Of a stretch of 64,000 nt of DNA, positions 51,203 through 60,529 are shown piece by piece. The stretch is taken from NCBI RefSeq assembly GCF_021129305.1, contig NZ_JAJOMB010000012.1, positions 62,001 to 126,000 of the forward strand. The letters are read 5' to 3'. The DNA is from Kineosporia babensis. Lineage in GTDB: Bacteria > Actinomycetota > Actinomycetes > Actinomycetales > Kineosporiaceae. A model generated the notes under the pieces. It searched no databases. It was not told the origin of the DNA and saw nothing but the letters and a program-made list of their open reading frames with translations. Numbering within the stretch: the first letter of the stretch is position 1; each line of letters begins with the position of its first letter. The position numbers and the translations under genes were made by a program.

Positions 51203-52393
51203 TCAGTCCTCGTCCCGGCGGAACACGCTGCCCACCGAACGCGCCGCACCCACGGCGGTCCGGGCCACGGCAAAACCGGCCGCACCCAGCACCGCACCAG
51301 CAGCAACCGAAACTCGGTCAGCCGCACGCGGACTCACCACCGGCGTATAAGCGGCGGGCGGCACCGGAACCGCAGTACGAATCCCCGCCGCCGCCGGGTT
51401 GGCCGAGGCGGCCGGTCCGGAACGCCCGGCGACACCGGCGCGCACCCGCTCGACGGTGATGGTGGACTCCGGCAGGGCCAGCGTGTCGGCCAGGTGCCCA
51501 CGATCGATCGCCTGGGTGGCCCCCCAGGCCGCCGCCACCAGGGTCAGCCGGCAGACCAGGTTGAGCCAGACCAGCAGGATCAGTGCCACTCCGGCGGTGG
51601 CCAGGAACTTGTTGTTCGAGGCGCCGTTCAGCAGCACGCCGGACAGCAGTTTCAGGATGCCCAGGCCGATCCCGCCGAACAGCGCCGCGTCCCACAGGTC
51701 GTGGTTGGGCAGCCGCACCCCGGACAGCAGGCGGAACAGCAGGATGAAGATCAGGATGTCGACGCCGAGCACCAGCAGGGTCCCGGCGCAGCCCAGCACC
51801 ACCCGGCCGATGCCCGAGCCCTCGTCGATGCCGATCCAGCCCAGGATCACCCCGGTCGAGGCGCTGACGAAGATGCCGGAGATCGCCGAGAGCAGCATCA
51901 CCAGGCCGATGCTGACCAGCACGCCCAGGTCGCGGACCTTGGCCAGGACGAAGTTGGCCTCCTGGGTGGCCTGCCCGAACATCGCCCGGATGCCCTCACG
52001 CATGGCGTCCAGCCAGCCCAGACCGGTGAACAGGAAACCGACCAGACCGATGATGCCAGCGATGGTGAGCTCGCTGGAGCCGGTCAGGGTGTCGATCGAG
52101 ACGATGCCGCCGGAGCCGCCGACCGGGCTGATGATCACCGTGCCGACACCGTCGTTGACCGCCTCGACGACGCTGTTCTGCATGTCCACGTCGTCGCCGA
52201 CCACCAGGCCGAAGACGGTGAAGCCGACGGCCAGGGCGGGGAAGATCGAGAAGAACGCGGCGTAGGCCATACCGCCGGCCAGGATGCCGCCGCGGGCCTT
52301 GCCGTACCGCTGCCAGGCCCGCCACGCCACAGTGCGTTTGGCTCGTTCGAGGAACCCGGCCGGGGACTTGGAGGCAGTCGTCGTCTCGCTCAC
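51203..52393 (-). CDS. YihY/BrkB-family membrane protein
   Basis: A 396-residue protein; the GTG at 52,393 (SETTTASKSPAG) is a better start than the TTG at 52,411. It has a basic amphipathic N-terminus (RAKRTVAWRAWQRYGKARGG) and the YihY core beginning ILAGGMAYAAFFSIFPALAV with six predicted membrane helices, then a cytoplasmic Ala/Pro-rich tail of about 90 residues. The family was once named as ribonuclease BN but is not a nuclease; its function is not settled. The tail ends with an acidic RRDED. Confidence 0.9.
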   Translation of the reverse strand: MSETTTASKSPAGFLERAKRTVAWRAWQRYGKARGGILAGGMAYAAFFSIFPALAVGFTVFGLVVGDDVDMQNSVVEAVNDGVGTVIISPVGGSGGIVSIDTLTGSSELTIAGIIGLVGFLFTGLGWLDAMREGIRAMFGQATQEANFVLAKVRDLGVLVSIGLVMLLSAISGIFVSASTGVILGWIGIDEGSGIGRVVLGCAGTLLVLGVDILIFILLFRLLSGVRLPNHDLWDAALFGGIGLGILKLLSGVLLNGASNNKFLATAGVALILLVWLNLVCRLTLVAAAWGATQAIDRGHLADTLALPESTITVERVRAGVAGRSGPAASANPAAAGIRTAVPVPPAAYTPVVSPRAADRVSVAAGAVLGAAGFAVARTAVGAARSVGSVFRRDED

Positions 52394-52441
52394 GCGCCTA
52401 GTTTCCAGCAAACCGGGTCACCTGCGCGTCCGAAGATCGGA

Positions 52442-53020
52442 TCAACCGCGAAATCCGAAGCGCCGGCGCAGCTGCCAGACCCCGTCCCCGTCGTGTTCGT
52501 AGAAGTTCAGCCCGGTGGCCTCGAACTGCGCCTGGTAGTCGGCCAGCGCGCTCTCGGCCCGGTCCATCGCCGCGTCGTCCAGGTGGTGGGCCACCGTGAC
52601 GTGCGGGTGGTAGTCGAACTCCAGGGTGCGCTTGAGCGGTCCGGTGCGCAGCAGACGCTGCAGGTCGGCGCAGTGCTCGGCGCCCTCGCCGAGCTTCACG
52701 AACACCACCGGCGAGATCGGCCGGAACGAGCCGGTGCCGGACATGACGATCCGGAACGGCGCGGTCACCGCGGCCACCGCGGCCAGGTGGTCCTGGATCG
52801 CCTGGTCCTCGTCGTGCGGCACCGGGGTGGGCGGCAGCAACGTGATGTGCGGCGGGATCTCCTGCGCCAGCGGATCGCCGAAGTCGGCCCGGCAGCGGCG
52901 CAGGAAATCACCGTGCGGCTGCGGGATGTCCAGCACCACCCCGATGGTCACCACGTCGTCGGCCGGCGGCCTCAGCACCGCCATGCTCATCGTGGGAGGC
53001 GACTGCGGCATCTCACTCAC
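52442..53020 (-). CDS. 2'-5' RNA ligase / cyclic phosphodiesterase-like protein
   Basis: A 192-residue 2H phosphoesterase. Two HxT motifs, PPHITLLPP near residue 58 and HPHVTVAHH near 140, form the active site. The start is GTG at 53,020, overlapping the trpS stop in GTGA, with ATG at 53,011 as alternative. The family joins or hydrolyses 2'-5' or cyclic phosphate bonds in RNA; the physiological substrate is unknown. Coupling to trpS suggests co-expression. Confidence 0.88.
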   Translation of the reverse strand: MSEMPQSPPTMSMAVLRPPADDVVTIGVVLDIPQPHGDFLRRCRADFGDPLAQEIPPHITLLPPTPVPHDEDQAIQDHLAAVAAVTAPFRIVMSGTGSFRPISPVVFVKLGEGAEHCADLQRLLRTGPLKRTLEFDYHPHVTVAHHLDDAAMDRAESALADYQAQFEATGLNFYEHDGDGVWQLRRRFGFRG

Positions 53021-54036
53021 CGCTTCGGAGGCAGGAACCCGACCCGGTCGTAGACCTCGGCGAGCACCCGCGCGGTCGTCTCCTGGGCCCTCGCCGCCCC
53101 GTCGGCGAGGATGTCGTCCAGCGTGCCCGGATCGGCGATCAGGGCGTTGGCCTTCTCGGCGATCGGGCCGGCGAACTCCTCGTACGCGGCCGCGACCTCC
53201 TTCTTCAGGTCGCCGTAACCGGCCCCGGCGAACTTCTCCACCAGGGTCTCGACCGGCGTGCTGCTGAGCACCGAGAGGATGGTCAGCAGATTGGAGACAC
53301 CCGGCTTGCCGGCCGGGTCGAAGGTGACCTCGCGCCCGGTGTCGGTGACCGCGGAGCGGATCTTCTTGGCCGAGACCTTGGGGTCGTCCAGCAGCCACAG
53401 GCAGCCCGGGCCGCCGATGCTGCCGCTCATCTTCTTGTCCGGGTTCTGCAGGTCGACGATCTTGGCGGTGGCCTTGACGATGTGCGCCTCGGGCACCCGG
53501 AAGGTCTTGCCGAACCGCTTGTTGAACCGCTGGGCCAGGTCGCGGGTGAGTTCCAGGTGCTGACGCTGGTCCTCACCGACCGGGACCACGGCGGGCCGGT
53601 ACAGCAGGATGTCGGCGGCCTGCAGGATCGGGTAGGTGAACAGCCCGACGGTGGCGCCCTCGGTGCCGTCCTTCTGCGACTTGTCCTTGAACTGGGTCAT
53701 CCGGCCGGCCTCGCCGAACCCGGTCAGGCACTCCAGCACCCAGGACAGGCGCGGGTGCTCGGGCACGTGGCTCTGCGCGAACAGCACCGACTTGGCCGGG
53801 TCGATGCCCGCGGCCAGGTACTGGGCGATGTAGCGGTGCGAGCGGGCGCGCAGCGCCTTGGGGTCGTGGCCCATGGTGATCGTGTGCAGATCGGCGATGA
53901 AGAAGTACGCCTCGAACTGCTCCTGCAGCTCCACCCAGTTGGCCAGCGCCCCGATGTAGTTCCCCAGGTGCAGGGAGTCGGAGGTCGGCTGCATTCCGGA
54001 CAGCAGCCGAGGACGCGCGGGGGGAGTCTCAGGCAT
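53017..54036 (-). CDS. trpS: Tryptophanyl-tRNA synthetase
   Basis: A 339-residue class I synthetase; the ATG at 54,036 fits the family N-terminus, and the longer open frame to 54,210 does not. It shows LLSGMQPTSDSLHLGNYIGA (HIGH region), FFIADLHTITMG, ILQAADILLY, VGEDQRQHLELTRDLA, and the KMSKS-like loop PDKKMSGSIGGPG. It charges tRNA-Trp. The next gene in the operon overlaps it by 4 bases. Confidence 0.95.
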   Translation of the reverse strand: MPETPPARPRLLSGMQPTSDSLHLGNYIGALANWVELQEQFEAYFFIADLHTITMGHDPKALRARSHRYIAQYLAAGIDPAKSVLFAQSHVPEHPRLSWVLECLTGFGEAGRMTQFKDKSQKDGTEGATVGLFTYPILQAADILLYRPAVVPVGEDQRQHLELTRDLAQRFNKRFGKTFRVPEAHIVKATAKIVDLQNPDKKMSGSIGGPGCLWLLDDPKVSAKKIRSAVTDTGREVTFDPAGKPGVSNLLTILSVLSSTPVETLVEKFAGAGYGDLKKEVAAAYEEFAGPIAEKANALIADPGTLDDILADGAARAQETTARVLAEVYDRVGFLPPKR

Positions 54037-54276
54037 GGGGCCATTCTGGCACCATCTCGCAACCGCCCGGCCGTCCCCCTCCGGCCCGCGCACTGCGCAT
54101 TGCGTCCTGCTCACCACCAAGAACCAAATGGGGGACGAGGTGCGCGCCGGGCGTGCTCGGCCCGCCTTGATCTCCTGGTTGCGTCGCCGGGCAGGACGGG
54201 CCGGGATCATCTACGGTCGAGAGGCGTCACACCGACCACCCGACGCACGGGTGGATCACGGACCGAGGGGCGGACG

Positions 54277-55074
54277 ATGCCGGTCGAGCAGGGCACTTCC
54301 TCAGCAGTCCAGACGGTGCAGCTGATCGACGGCCCGGCCCTGGCGGTGGCCCGGATCGAGGCCCCGCTGCGGCCGTTCCTGCTGGTGCACGGCGAGTCCT
54401 CGGACTCCTCGGTGTGGGGGCCGGTGGCCGGCCGGCTGGTCGGGGCCGGGCACGAGGTCGCCGCGGTGGACCTGCGCGGTCACGGCCGCTCGGAGTCTCC
54501 GGCCGCCGGGTTCGACACCGACACCTGCGCCGACGACCTGTCCACCCTGCTCGACCAGCTCGGCTACACCGGCGCCCGCTCGCCGATCGTGGTCGGGCAC
54601 GGCTGGGGCGCCAACGTGGTGCTCTCGCTGGCCGCCCGGCGCGACGGGCTGAGCGGCCTGTGCTGCATCGACGGCGGCTGGACCCGCCCGGCCTGGCGTT
54701 ACCCCTCGTTCGAGGGCTACTGGGCTACCGAGAACCCGGACCTGCCGATCAACCCGGAGGACACACAGGACCCGGCGGTCCGGCAGCGCCAGTCCATCGC
54801 CCGCTCGGTCTTCCTGGGCGAGCCCCGGGCCTGGTACCCGCTGGTCGGGGTGCCCACGGTGCTCTGCCCGGTGGTGCCGCCCGACGGTGTGCCGGACCCG
54901 CAGGGCGGCGGTACGGCCACCCGCACCGGTATCGCCGAAGCACTCGGGGGTCTGCCCCGGGCCCGGGTGAGCTGGTACTACGGAGACGGCGGGCAGCTGC
55001 TCAGCGCCGAGCCCGGCCGGATCGCCGACGATCTGCTGGCTCTGGCCGCGGACGCCGAACCGTCCGTGAACTGA
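54277..55074 (+). CDS. Alpha/beta-hydrolase fold protein lacking the serine nucleophile
   Basis: A 265-residue protein with the fold's early motifs: LLVHGESSDSSVWGPVAGRL (oxyanion loop), VDLRGHGRSESP and DLSTLLDQLGY. The nucleophile elbow reads VVGHGWGANVVLSL, so the usual GHSxG serine is a glycine (codon GGC). A catalytic His near the C-terminus is also not obvious. It is therefore either a non-enzymatic member or uses another residue. The start at ATG 54,277 follows GGGGCGG. It stands between trpS and manA. Confidence 0.85.
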   Translation: MPVEQGTSSAVQTVQLIDGPALAVARIEAPLRPFLLVHGESSDSSVWGPVAGRLVGAGHEVAAVDLRGHGRSESPAAGFDTDTCADDLSTLLDQLGYTGARSPIVVGHGWGANVVLSLAARRDGLSGLCCIDGGWTRPAWRYPSFEGYWATENPDLPINPEDTQDPAVRQRQSIARSVFLGEPRAWYPLVGVPTVLCPVVPPDGVPDPQGGGTATRTGIAEALGGLPRARVSWYYGDGGQLLSAEPGRIADDLLALAADAEPSVN

Positions 55075-55086
55075 TCCTCAGGCGAT

Positions 55087-55115
55087 CCGGGCGCGAACCC
55101 GACGTTCGCGCCGGG
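55087..55115. terminator. Possible terminator hairpin
   Basis: CCGGGCGCGAAC pairs with GTTCGCGCCGGG at all but one position, loop CCGAC, shortly after the hydrolase stop. There is no T-run, so strength is uncertain. Confidence 0.5.
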
Positions 55116-55277
55116 GCCAGCCACAACGTCCTTTGTTTGATCCGACGGAACCACGAGACCACCGAGAGTGACCGAGGGATTCCGGCCGGGTGACATCGTC
55201 CCGAACATCAGGCTGGATCGGCGCTTTCGGCCGGTAGTCGCGTCAAAGCGGGCAGGCGGACGGGTAGGGTGACGCGC

Positions 55278-56525
55278 ATGACGGCCTGGACCGCTGATCC
55301 TTCGGCAAACGAGCACGCCCTGACCGCGGTTCCGGCCGTGACCGCGATGCGCAACTCCATCCGGGACTACGACTGGGGTTCCACCTCGGCGCTCGCCCTG
55401 CTGCAGAGCCGTACCCCCAGCGGCGGCCCCGAGGCCGAGCTGTGGATGGGCACGCACCCCTCCGCGCCGTCGGTGCTGGTGCTGCCGAACGGCCAGGAAC
55501 TGCCGCTGCCCGAGGCGATCGAGCGGTTCGGCGAGCAGGTGCTGGGCCGCGACGTGCTGGAGCGCTTCGGCGCCCGTCTGCCCTACCTGTTCAAGATCCT
55601 GGCCATCGCGCGGCCGCTGTCGGTGCAGGTGCACCCGACCGCCGAGCGCGCCCGGCAGATGTACACCCCCGGTCCGGACTCGCCCTACGTGGACGAGTTC
55701 CACAAGCCGGAGATGCTCTACGCGCTCGAGCCGATCGAGGCGCTGTACGGCTTCCGCCCGCCGGCCCAGGTCGCGATGCTGCTCAGCCGGCTGCGCGCGC
55801 CCCGCCTGCAGCCGCTGATCGAGGCGCTCGAGACCCCCGGCCAGGAAGAGGACGCACGCCTGCGGGCCGGTCTGGAACTCCTGGTCACCTGGCCGGTGGA
55901 GGACCGCGCGGCGCTGGTCGCCGAGGTCGCCGCCGGCAGCAGCCGGCTCACCGCCGAGGGCAGCCCGGACTACCCCGAGGTCTTCGGCTGGCTGGACCGG
56001 CTGATCGGCCTGCACCCGGCCGACCCGCTGGTGCTCGCCCCGCTGCTGTTCGACCTGGTGCGGATGGTCCCCGGCCAGACCGTCTTCGTCGACGCCGGGG
56101 TGCCGCACGCCTACCTCAGCGGACTCGGCGTGGAGATCATGGCCGGTTCCGACAACGTCCTGCGTTGCGGCCTGACCAGCAAGGAGATCAACGTCGGGGA
56201 ACTGCTCGACGTGGTCGACACGCACCCGCTGGCCTCCGGCGACAGCAACCTCACCGCGCTCGCCGACGAAGAGGTCGCCTGGCGTCCGCCGGTCGCGGAC
56301 TTCCAGCTCAGCCGGGTCGCGGTGAATGCCGAGCGCGGCACCGACGCCTCGGTCAGCGGCCCGCAGATCGTGCTGTGCACCAAGGGCTCGGTCACGGTCA
56401 CCGCCGGCGGAGTCTCGGTCTCACTGGAGAGTGGGCACTCCGCCTTCGTCACCGCCACCGCCGGGCCGATCACGCTCTCCGGTGAGGGCGAGGTCTTCCG
56501 GGCCGCTCCGGGCCTGGTGCGCTGA
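55278..56525 (+). CDS. manA: Mannose-6-phosphate isomerase, class I
   Basis: A 415-residue enzyme interconverting fructose-6-P and mannose-6-P, feeding GDP-mannose and mannosylated envelope lipids. Zinc-site text: LSVQVHPTAERARQMY (Gln, His), DEFHKPEMLYAL (Glu), and VDAGVPHAYLSGLGVEIMAG (His), with SDNVLRCGLTSKEINV behind. An upstream in-frame GTG at 55,269 is possible; I prefer ATG 55,278. It overlaps a tiny gene in TGATG. Confidence 0.93.
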   Translation: MTAWTADPSANEHALTAVPAVTAMRNSIRDYDWGSTSALALLQSRTPSGGPEAELWMGTHPSAPSVLVLPNGQELPLPEAIERFGEQVLGRDVLERFGARLPYLFKILAIARPLSVQVHPTAERARQMYTPGPDSPYVDEFHKPEMLYALEPIEALYGFRPPAQVAMLLSRLRAPRLQPLIEALETPGQEEDARLRAGLELLVTWPVEDRAALVAEVAAGSSRLTAEGSPDYPEVFGWLDRLIGLHPADPLVLAPLLFDLVRMVPGQTVFVDAGVPHAYLSGLGVEIMAGSDNVLRCGLTSKEINVGELLDVVDTHPLASGDSNLTALADEEVAWRPPVADFQLSRVAVNAERGTDASVSGPQIVLCTKGSVTVTAGGVSVSLESGHSAFVTATAGPITLSGEGEVFRAAPGLVR

Positions 56526-56620
56526 TGTTCGCCCTGTCCGCGGGCGAGATCGGCGTCCTGTTCGTGCTGGCCCTGCTCATCGGGGTGGTCCTGGCGCGCC
56601 GGTTCGGCGGGCGTCGTTAG
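56525..56620 (+). CDS. 31-residue single-helix membrane peptide
   Basis: ATG at 56,525 overlaps the manA stop in TGATG. The peptide is one hydrophobic helix (IGVLFVLALLIGVVLA) with a basic end (RRFGGRR), so the C-terminus should face the cytoplasm. Translational coupling with manA and a clean small-membrane-protein profile support it; there is no known family I can name. Confidence 0.55.
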   Translation: MFALSAGEIGVLFVLALLIGVVLARRFGGRR

Positions 56621-57519
56621 CCGATCGCCTCGACCGACTCGGCTTCCAGAGGTTCGCTGAACGCGCCGATCCGCACGGAGACCGGGATCGACGCACGGTC
56701 CAGGTAACGCACCCCGCTGCGGGCGCAGAACAGGATCCGCCAGGAAGCGTCCCCCTGGTCTGCAGGCGTCAGGTGTTCCAGCAGTTCCAGGTGCCAGTTC
56801 ACGTAGTACCGCGAGATCTCCCCGACCAGCTCGGGCGTGGTGGCGCAGCGGCAGCGCAAGTCGCGCTCGCTGCGCCGGCGCCGCCAGGAATCCATGTGAC
56901 GGGCCAGTGATTCGCCCAGCGGGCGCCGGTTGAACTTGGCGGCTTCCAGCGCCTGCCCGGCCGAATCGTGGCCGTGCAGCTTCAGCAGGTCGATCGCGCG
57001 GCGGTGCGGGTCGTCGCCCACATCGTTGCCGCGCGCCGCTTCCAGCAGGTTCTGTGCCTCGTCGGCCCGGCCCTCGGCCGCCAGCGCGGCGGCCCGCACC
57101 GCGAGCACGGTGTGCGCCAGGTAATCAGGTACCGACGCCGCCGCCTCGGCCGCACCGCGCAGGTCGTGCGGAGCCGCACTCACCGCGAAGGCCGTCCAGT
57201 CGCGGCTTTTCGGCTCCATCCGCTCCAGCACCGAGCGCGTGCTCTCCAGCGCCTCGGCGTGTCCGGAGACCAGGGCGATGCACCCGCGGATCAGGTCGAC
57301 CTCGCCGGTGCGGGCGTTCTTGGCCATCATTCGGCGGCCCAGGAACTTCGCCGCCGCCCGAGGGTCCCCGGCCAGCAGCGCGGACAGCATGCCGAGCTCG
57401 GCATCGGGGGTCTCGTCGATGCTGAGCAAGCTCTGCGCCTCGTGGTACAGACCGAGTCCGACCAGGCGTGAGGCTGCCTCGTGGCGGGCCTGCTCCGGCA
57501 GGCTCGGTCTGCGACTCAC
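56617..57519 (-). CDS. TPR-like helical protein of unknown function
   Basis: A 300-residue cytoplasmic protein starting with GTG at 57,519. Helical repeats such as ASRLVGLGLYHEAQSLLSID, AVRAAALAAEGRADEAQNLL and ALEAAKFNRRPLGESLARHM indicate a TPR or similar superhelix in the first 200 residues. The last 90 residues (WHLELLEHLTPADQGDASWR, CARSGVRYLDRASIPVSVRI) look like a separate beta-containing domain. Its stop overlaps the end of the 31-residue gene. No partner is evident. Confidence 0.8.
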   Translation of the reverse strand: MSRRPSLPEQARHEAASRLVGLGLYHEAQSLLSIDETPDAELGMLSALLAGDPRAAAKFLGRRMMAKNARTGEVDLIRGCIALVSGHAEALESTRSVLERMEPKSRDWTAFAVSAAPHDLRGAAEAAASVPDYLAHTVLAVRAAALAAEGRADEAQNLLEAARGNDVGDDPHRRAIDLLKLHGHDSAGQALEAAKFNRRPLGESLARHMDSWRRRRSERDLRCRCATTPELVGEISRYYVNWHLELLEHLTPADQGDASWRILFCARSGVRYLDRASIPVSVRIGAFSEPLEAESVEAIG

Positions 57520-57744
57520 GAGTCACTTATTCGGTCGCCAGGCGCGGCACATGAGCGGACAGCGGTCGCTCACCCTGCTGGCGGGCGGCCGTTCGGGGTG
57601 AGTGAGGTCGCCGCCCGGCAAACACTGTGATCTGTGACAGGTCTCGTGCCAAAAGACCTTTTTGACCAGTCTGGGCTGGTTAGTCTCGCTCCGGCGGTCC
57701 GTTCGGGGGGCGGGAACTGCGGATCAGTGTTTCTCAAGGCATGG

Positions 57745-59007
57745 ATGAGTGGGGTTTTGAAGAGTAACGACGCGAAGGTGGTGGCGATCGGCGGAGGGCT
57801 CGGGTTGCTTCTGATCCTGGCCTTCGGGGCGGTCGCGCTCATCGCGGTATCGCGCGGCGAGGACGGCCGCAGCGGCAGCGGTGTGGCCTCCGGGCCGGCT
57901 CCCTTCCAGGAAGCGGTGAACTCGCTGAAGGAGGCCGAGGGCATGGCGCTGGGCAGTCTGGACTACAACGTCCGGATGTCCCGGCACGGAGACCTGACCG
58001 GGACCTACCAGTACAACGACACCCCGATCGTCCGGATCGACGGCGCCACCTACCTGAACGCCGACCAGTCCGAGGCGTTCCTGCTGCTGCCGTCCCTGTT
58101 GAGCTACGAGGAGATGCCCGACGAGACCTGGACCCGGATCAGCGACGCCAGCCTGGAGCAGCTGCACACGCAGACCGTGCTTCCGGCTTCCCCTGCCGCG
58201 CTGGCCGAGCGGCTCGCGAGCGCGCTGGCCGATCCGGAGACGGATTTCGCCCCGGACCCCTTCGTCGACGACCGGTTCTCCGACCTGGAATCGGCCACCG
58301 AACCGGCCGCCGACGCCGAGAACACTGCCGTGATGGTCAACGACGTCGAGGCTTTCGTGGCCAGCACCCCGCAGGGCCGGATCTACGTGACCAAGGCCGC
58401 ACCGCACACTCTGCTGCACGTGACCGACGGTTTCCTGCGCCCGATCTCGCAGACAGCCGCCCCGTCGGCCGAGGAAACGCGGGTGGAGACGGCCTCGTTC
58501 CAGGCTGCAGACCTGCCGACGATCCCGACCACCGACGGCGTCGACGTGCTCGAGATGAACGCCGAACAGGTGGGCCAGAGCTACGCCGACCTGATCGGCC
58601 TTGCGCCGCAGCTGAAGACGACGCCCGACGCGCGCTTCGAGGTGATCACCGGCCGGCCGGACGAGAAGTGCTCGGCCACCAGTTGCTCGCTGGAGTCCGA
58701 GGTGAAGGTGCTCAGTTCGGATCCCGAGATCGCCGAGGACAAGGTCCGGGTCCGGCTGGACGGGCGGTTCATTATCGACTTCAACGACGTAGAGCCCTTC
58801 CCCTGCAGCTCTTTCGCCGAGATGACGGTGGGCAAGGCCAAGTCGCTGTCCTGCTCGAGCAAGGCCGGGGCCAAGCAGTACGGCCGGTCCGGGGGCGCCG
58901 GAACCTATACGCCGCTGCGCAGCCAGAGTTCGGCCGGCGTCCATGTCGAACTTGACGTCGAGAAGGCCCTGGGCACTCTGCAGCAGCGGCACAGCGAACT
59001 CGGCTAG
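57745..59007 (+). CDS. Membrane-anchored protein, family member B
   Basis: A 420-residue protein. I set the start at ATG 57,745 because both this and the next gene have the same GCATGGATGAGTGGGG context. One membrane helix (LGLLLILAFGAVALIAV) is followed by an external domain: ALGSLDYNVRMSRHGDLTGT, IRIDGATYLNADQ-like text, VLPASPAALAERL, TDFAPDPFVDD. This matches members A (26,818) and C (59,176) in order. A Cys pair (DEKCSATSCSLESE) is conserved. It ends in LQQRHSELG, like member C's LQQRQAELN. Function unknown. Confidence 0.85.
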   Translation: MSGVLKSNDAKVVAIGGGLGLLLILAFGAVALIAVSRGEDGRSGSGVASGPAPFQEAVNSLKEAEGMALGSLDYNVRMSRHGDLTGTYQYNDTPIVRIDGATYLNADQSEAFLLLPSLLSYEEMPDETWTRISDASLEQLHTQTVLPASPAALAERLASALADPETDFAPDPFVDDRFSDLESATEPAADAENTAVMVNDVEAFVASTPQGRIYVTKAAPHTLLHVTDGFLRPISQTAAPSAEETRVETASFQAADLPTIPTTDGVDVLEMNAEQVGQSYADLIGLAPQLKTTPDARFEVITGRPDEKCSATSCSLESEVKVLSSDPEIAEDKVRVRLDGRFIIDFNDVEPFPCSSFAEMTVGKAKSLSCSSKAGAKQYGRSGGAGTYTPLRSQSSAGVHVELDVEKALGTLQQRHSELG

Positions 59008-59175
59008 AACGATGCCGACCTATCTGCCGATTCGGCGTAAAAGGAACACGGTGGAAAAGATTTCGGTGTAGCTGACAACAAAACTCCAGGTTCTGGCGTC
59101 TGTGCATTGGCTGGTCCGGCTCGGCAGTTCCGGCTGAGTGGTGGGGACCGCGATCAAAGTCGCGTTGATGCATGG

Positions 59176-60510
59176 ATGAGTGGGGCGTTGGAGAGTCAGC
59201 AGCAAGAGCAGAGCCAGAGACCGGGGCCGGGCGTCCCCAGCTTTCCGCAGCAGCCGAAGAGCAGGCTGGTGATGCTGGCCTGGGCCGGGGGAGCCGTCGT
59301 GCTCGTCCTGCTCGCGGTGGCCGGCCTGGCCGCCCTGGGCGACAGACCGGTAGGCGGCCAGACAGAGGCCGCCGACCCGGCCGCGCCGTTCCACGAGGCG
59401 GTGAGTGCGCTGAAGGAGGCCGAGGGGCTCGGCCTGAGCGCTCCCGGGTTCAACGTCCGGATGTCGCGGCAGGGCGACCTGATCGGCACTCAGGTGGCCC
59501 TGCCGCTGAAGATCGCGCGGATCGACGGCGCCACCTACCTGCAGGGGCGCTCCCTGGAGGTGTCCCAGCTGATTCCGGGCCTGGACTATTCGGACATCGA
59601 GGCCCAGACCTGGCTGCGGACCGAGGACTTCACCGGCTTGGGCCTGAGCGCCGACGCTGCGTTGCCGGAGTCCCCGAAAGCCTTCGCCGAACAGATCGAG
59701 CAGGTACTGGCCGAGAAGACCACCAACTTCTCCCCGAGCCCGTACGGCGGCGACGAGTTCTCCGACCTGTACACCGGCACCTCCCCGGACGAGAACGCCA
59801 CGAACACCGTGATGAAGATGAACGACGTCGAGGTCTACGCGGCCAGCACTGTGCACGGCCGGCTCTACGTGACCAAGGCGGCGCCGCACCGGCTGGTGCA
59901 GGTCTCGACGGGCTTCCTGGGGCTGAAGACACCGGCGGCCGAACCGACCACGCAAGGTACAGCGGCCGGGGCGAGCAGCGCACGGGCGGCGTTCGCGAGC
60001 ATGTACATCCCCACGGTCCGGGAGTACAACGGCGTCAGTCTGCAGGAGATGAACGCCGAACAGGTGCGCAAGAGCTACGGCGATCTGGCCGCCACCGTGC
60101 CCGAACTCCAGACGGTGGTCGACACCCGTTACCAGGTGACCGGGCACCCCACCGGCGACTGCACCGCCAAGAGCTGCGTGATCAAGGCCAAGGCCAAGGC
60201 GCAGGTCAGGGCGAGCGCCGGGGTGAAGGGCGCTGACCCGCTCTGGCTCGGGATCAACGGCAAGTTCATGATCGATTACGACCGGGACCGGCCGGTCACC
60301 TGCCTCGGCCTGACCGAGACGGTGCCGGATGAGTTCACGGCCCTCTCCTGCACGACCAAGGACGGGGCCGAGTACTACCAGGAGCTCGCCCAGCAGGACG
60401 GCGCGGGTTCGGTCTCCGTGCGCACCGAGGGCTGGGTGGCTGCGTACAGCCGGCTCGACGTGGACAAGACCGTGAGCGCTCTGCAGCAGCGCCAGGCCGA
60501 GCTGAACTGA
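59176..60510 (+). CDS. Membrane-anchored protein, family member C
   Basis: A 444-residue paralogue of the upstream gene, about 170 bases away. The short Gln/Pro-rich cytoplasmic tail is followed by a membrane helix (AGGAVVLVLLAVAGLAALG) and an outer domain with GLSAPGFNVRMSRQGDLIGT, ARIDGATYLQGRSLEVS, TNFSPSPYGGDEFSDLY and the Cys pair DCTAKSCVIKAKAKAQV. Tandem placement and near-identical starts point to a local duplication. The fold is not recognised; an envelope lipid- or ligand-binding role is a guess. Confidence 0.85.
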   Translation: MSGALESQQQEQSQRPGPGVPSFPQQPKSRLVMLAWAGGAVVLVLLAVAGLAALGDRPVGGQTEAADPAAPFHEAVSALKEAEGLGLSAPGFNVRMSRQGDLIGTQVALPLKIARIDGATYLQGRSLEVSQLIPGLDYSDIEAQTWLRTEDFTGLGLSADAALPESPKAFAEQIEQVLAEKTTNFSPSPYGGDEFSDLYTGTSPDENATNTVMKMNDVEVYAASTVHGRLYVTKAAPHRLVQVSTGFLGLKTPAAEPTTQGTAAGASSARAAFASMYIPTVREYNGVSLQEMNAEQVRKSYGDLAATVPELQTVVDTRYQVTGHPTGDCTAKSCVIKAKAKAQVRASAGVKGADPLWLGINGKFMIDYDRDRPVTCLGLTETVPDEFTALSCTTKDGAEYYQELAQQDGAGSVSVRTEGWVAAYSRLDVDKTVSALQQRQAELN

Positions 60511-60529
60511 GCCCGGGCGGCTTTCGAGG

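Noticed and set aside
53017-54210. Longer trpS starting at 54,210
   Set aside because: The added 58 residues are unlike any synthetase N-terminus; the ATG at 54,036 gives the standard length.
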